Assembly: GCA_002694095.1 (NCBI GenBank)
Contig: NZLD01000016.1
Coordinates: 12,179 to 20,547, forward strand
Reading direction: 5' to 3'
Source: Micrococcales bacterium
GTDB taxonomy: Bacteria; Actinomycetota; Actinomycetes; S36-B12
DNA: 8,369 nt
Shown here: one piece after another, positions 6,658-8,369 of the stretch
Numbering within the stretch: the stretch's first letter is position 1
Layout of the letters: every line of letters starts with the position of its first letter
Notes under the pieces: generated by a model
The model's input: only the letters and a program-made list of their open reading frames with translations
The model's database searches: none
What the model was told of the DNA's origin: nothing
Made by a program: the position numbers and the translations under genes

Positions 6658-7389
6658 CTACTCATCCGCGGTGATGATCTCAATACCCGCCGGCACCAGG
6701 GCGAGAACCCGAGCCGGGATCGACCTCGCGTACTCATCGGCTCTCTGCGTGGGAAGCGTGACGCGGACGGTCCCGGATGACGCATCGACGGACACGTCCG
6801 GCACCGACGCCTCCCCCGATTCTGACGCCCATACCTCGCTGAGTAGTGCGGCCGCGTGATCGAGCGGGTCCCGGTTCGCCAGTTCCACAAGATCGGGTTC
6901 GGCCACGACAGCCGATGACGGTCCCGCAACATCGATCACCACGGCTTCGCACCCGTCATCCAACGCCGCCTGGGCCACCTCCGGGCCCGATACGGGCACT
7001 GGCCGGGCGTGCGGATTCCATCGATGCATCGCGTCCAGACCGGTGAACGCCAACAGGCCCCGTCGTCCGTCGGCCGCAACCATCGACACCACAGACATCT
7101 GCGATCCGCCATATCCGCCAGATGCGCCAGATCCGCCAGACTCACCGGTGTCCGTGGGGCTCGCCACGATTGCAACGATCAATCGCCCTTCTCGCACGGC
7201 GTCCCGCAGCCGCTTGGGATCGACGGGAGCGGACAGCGCAGCACAGATGTCTGGGTCGGTCGATCCGTCGTCGGCGGTGAACCGGCCGGGAGAGACCAAA
7301 CGTCGACCGTGACCTGGCTCATTCATCGTCGCCGGAGGCTCGGGCTGATTCGTCATCGCCGGAGGCTCGAGTCCGTCCCCGTGTTCCAC
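6658..7389 (-). CDS. SseB-family protein with internal Gly/Ser repeat
   Basis: The protein has up to 243 residues and resembles the actinobacterial SseB N-terminal domain family: RFTADDGSTDPDICAAL (36-52), then REGRLIVAIVAS (66-77), DGRRGLLAFTGLDAMHRWNP (107-126), ARPVPV (128-133) and a segment ending IDVAGPSSAVV. SseB-like proteins often lie in this neighbourhood in Actinobacteria; their function there is unclear, and it should not be equated with the Salmonella secretion protein of the same name. Residues 81-96 are a Gly/Ser-rich loop built from a 9-bp DNA repeat, and the N-terminus contains a 9-residue duplication (EPPAMTNQP / EPPATMNEP). Starts are GTG at 7389 or ATG codons about 11 and 21 codons in; none has a good ribosome binding site. 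I chose 7389 because TAGGCT ends seven bases upstream, fitting a leaderless transcript. The conserved domain does not depend on this choice. Confidence 0.88.
   Translation of the reverse strand: MEHGDGLEPPAMTNQPEPPATMNEPGHGRRLVSPGRFTADDGSTDPDICAALSAPVDPKRLRDAVREGRLIVAIVASPTDTGESGGSGASGGYGGSQMSVVSMVAADGRRGLLAFTGLDAMHRWNPHARPVPVSGPEVAQAALDDGCEAVVIDVAGPSSAVVAEPDLVELANRDPLDHAAALLSEVWASESGEASVPDVSVDASSGTVRVTLPTQRADEYARSIPARVLALVPAGIEIITADE
7106..7141. repeat. Four 9-bp tandem repeats inside the sseB-like gene
   Basis: Four consecutive units of the type ccgccagat (ccgccatat, ccgccagat, gcgccagat, ccgccagac) encode S/Y-G-G/A steps of a flexible loop on the minus strand. The unit is a multiple of three, so copy-number changes would lengthen or shorten the loop without breaking the frame. 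Confidence 0.8.
7318..7371. repeat. 27-bp tandem duplication at the N-terminus of the sseB-like gene
   Basis: Units 7318-7344 and 7345-7371 match at 23 of 27 positions and share the core gccggaggctcg. They encode two copies of a Glu-Pro-Pro-Ala-containing nonapeptide. The frame is kept. The duplication lies just inside the start codon, in a part of the protein with no family conservation. Confidence 0.75.
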
Positions 7390-7412
7390 GACGGCAGCCT
7401 AGGCGGCACAAT
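7384..7412 (+). promoter_or_regulatory. Possible promoter of the transporter gene
   Basis: TTCCAC (7384-7389) and CACAAT (7407-7412) are 17 bp apart, a partial match to sigma-70-type elements. The expected transcription start falls at about 7419, on the GTG codon, which would make a leaderless message. The -35 overlaps the sseB start codon. This is pattern matching only. Confidence 0.3.
7396..7401 (-). promoter_or_regulatory. Possible -10 element of the sseB-like gene
   Basis: TAGGCT on the minus strand fits the TAnnnT -10 pattern and ends seven bases before the GTG at 7389, as in leaderless actinobacterial genes. The -35 is poor. It lies inside the spacer of the opposing promoter candidate, so the two could not be occupied at once. 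Confidence 0.3.
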
Positions 7413-7418
7413 CCGTCG

Positions 7419-8369
7419 GTGCCTTCGAACCCTGTGACGGGTGTCGCCCCCGCCACCCGCTCCACGGCGGCGATCCTCGCCGTGGTGGTCCTCGTTGCCG
7501 TCAACCTTCGACTCGCACTCTCGAGCCTTCCGGCGGTCGCGACGCTGATTCAGGATGAGACGGGCTGGAGCGACGCCTTCATCGGTGCACTGACGACCGT
7601 TCCAGTCTTAGGCATGGGTGTCTTCGCGCTCGGCGTGCCCCGGCTGGCGGGTCGGATCGGCAGGAGAAGTGCGGTAAGCCTGGCCCTCGTGGCGATGGCC
7701 GCCGGCTTGACGCTTCGGTTGGCCGGAGCAGTTGCCGTCACGTTGCTGCTGTCGGCCATGCTCGCGGGCTTATCCATCGCGATTCTTGGTGGCTTGGTTC
7801 CCGGAATCGTGCGCGAGCGGCTATCGAATTCGATGGGCTTGGCCACCTCCCTGTGGACCGCGGCCATGATGGGTGGAGCTGCTCTCGGCGCAGCATTGAC
7901 CTTGCCGTTGTCGGATCTGACCGGCGGATGGAATCGAGCGCTGGCGTTCTGGGCGCTGCCGGCCGTCGCCGCACTCGTGGCCTGGCTGTGGTTGGAGCGC
8001 GACCAACAAGCGAGCGTGGCGACCGTCACCATCGTCCGGTTGCGGGATCTGCCGTGGCGAGATTCGACCGCGTGGGCGTTGACCGCGTTCATGAGCGTGA
8101 ACTCGGTCGTCTTCTACAGCATGTTGGCGTGGACAGCCTTGTCCTACGCTGAGCGCGGCTACACGCCGGAAACAGCCGGACTGTTCTTCGGCATCTTCAC
8201 GGGCTCGGGAATCATCGCCGCGCTCACCTTGCCGGCGTGGTCCCATCGAACCCAGCGACGTCGCACCCTGTTCACCGCCACGGTCGTGGGCTGCTCCGCG
8301 AGTCTGGTTGCCATTGCGCTGGTCCCAACATTCGCTCCCCCGTTGATTCTGGTGGCCTTGTCCTTCACG
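7419..8369 (+). CDS. CynX/NimT-type major facilitator transporter (partial, 3' end missing)
   Basis: The frame stays open to the right edge, giving 317 visible residues of a hydrophobic protein with about nine membrane helices. An N-terminal helix (residues 17-36) ends in NLRLALSSLPAVATLIQDE, followed by LTTVPVLGMGVFAL (58-71) and the loop RLAGRIGRRSA (75-85) between helices 2 and 3, as in the cyanate permease (CynX) and nitroimidazole (NimT) branch of the major facilitator superfamily. Later segments include WTALSYAERGYTPETAGLFF, also typical of that branch. It is a proton-driven transporter of the cytoplasmic membrane with unknown substrate; no cyanase gene is nearby to support cyanate. The start is GTG at 7419 or GTG at 7434; neither has a Shine-Dalgarno, and 7419 fits the -10 candidate. 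Two leucines use the rare TTA codon (7608-7610 and 7770-7772). Confidence 0.88.
   Translation, partial: MPSNPVTGVAPATRSTAAILAVVVLVAVNLRLALSSLPAVATLIQDETGWSDAFIGALTTVPVLGMGVFALGVPRLAGRIGRRSAVSLALVAMAAGLTLRLAGAVAVTLLLSAMLAGLSIAILGGLVPGIVRERLSNSMGLATSLWTAAMMGGAALGAALTLPLSDLTGGWNRALAFWALPAVAALVAWLWLERDQQASVATVTIVRLRDLPWRDSTAWALTAFMSVNSVVFYSMLAWTALSYAERGYTPETAGLFFGIFTGSGIIAALTLPAWSHRTQRRRTLFTATVVGCSASLVAIALVPTFAPPLILVALSFT

Noticed and set aside
6647..6659. Small hairpin AGCAC-CGC-GTGCT between the convergent DUF1844 and sseB genes, as a bidirectional terminator
   Set aside because: The stem has only five pairs and no T-run on either side; it is too weak to call a terminator.
6054..6932. 292-codon open frame on the minus strand
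   Set aside because: It runs antisense through the whole DUF1844 gene and into sseB in another frame. Its product is Arg/Ser-rich and shows no family motif.
7608..7772. TTA codons in the transporter gene as a sign of bldA-type control
   Set aside because: Such control is known in Streptomyces, and nothing shows that this organism belongs there. Two TTA codons in a long gene may be chance.
7550..8092. 180-codon open frame on the minus strand
   Set aside because: It is antisense to the transporter, whose membrane helices and loop motifs are clear.
1..8369. CRISPR arrays, tRNA or rRNA genes, insertion sequences, integrases or attachment sites
   Set aside because: None was seen. In particular, no direct repeats or mobile-element genes were found at the borders of the oxygenase-cysD-cysNC block.

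Overview
The window is a GC-rich piece of an actinobacterial chromosome (phylum Actinomycetota). The conserved order infC-rpmI-rplT-tsnR-(...)-pheS on the minus strand, with a DUF1844 gene divergent from infC and an SseB-family gene beyond it, is characteristic of that phylum. Codon choice (G/C at third positions, several GTG starts, one apparent ATC start) agrees. I cannot assign genus or family from the sequence alone.

Layout, left to right. The left edge holds the first 37 codons of pheS (minus strand, cut by the window). Next comes a three-gene minus-strand block, read from high to low coordinates: a putative iron/2-oxoglutarate oxygenase (2986-3804), cysD (1999-2904) and a cysN-cysC fusion (140-1999). 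Upstream of it is the translation block tsnR (3907-4698), rplT (4728-5096), rpmI (5130-5324) and infC (5425-6003), all minus strand. A 234-bp divergent intergenic region with two hairpins separates infC from a DUF1844 gene on the plus strand (6238-6642). That gene converges on an sseB-like gene (6658-7389, minus). Divergent from sseB is a CynX-type major facilitator transporter running off the right edge (7419-8369, plus).

How the genes fit together. infC, rpmI, rplT, tsnR and pheS form a normal translation neighbourhood: initiation factor 3, ribosomal proteins L35 and L20, a 23S rRNA 2'-O-methyltransferase and Phe-tRNA synthetase alpha. CysD and the CysN-CysC fusion together turn sulfate and ATP into adenylyl sulfate and then PAPS, the universal sulfate donor. 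No PAPS/APS reductase, sulfite reductase or sulfotransferase is visible here. The oxygenase is the least understood gene. Its position directly ahead of cysD suggests a role in the same sulfur process, but its substrate cannot be read from the sequence.

The most interesting point is the location: the oxygenase-cysD-cysNC trio sits between tsnR and pheS, which are normally adjacent, so it looks like a metabolic cassette lodged inside a core translation operon. Secondary points are the ATC start of infC, hairpins in the infC leader, a possible long-range pairing between infC and rpmI, short tandem repeats in the sseB-like gene, and a compact divergent promoter between sseB and the transporter. 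No RNA genes, CRISPR arrays, insertion sequences or integrase genes were seen, and no stretch over 300 bases lacks a gene.
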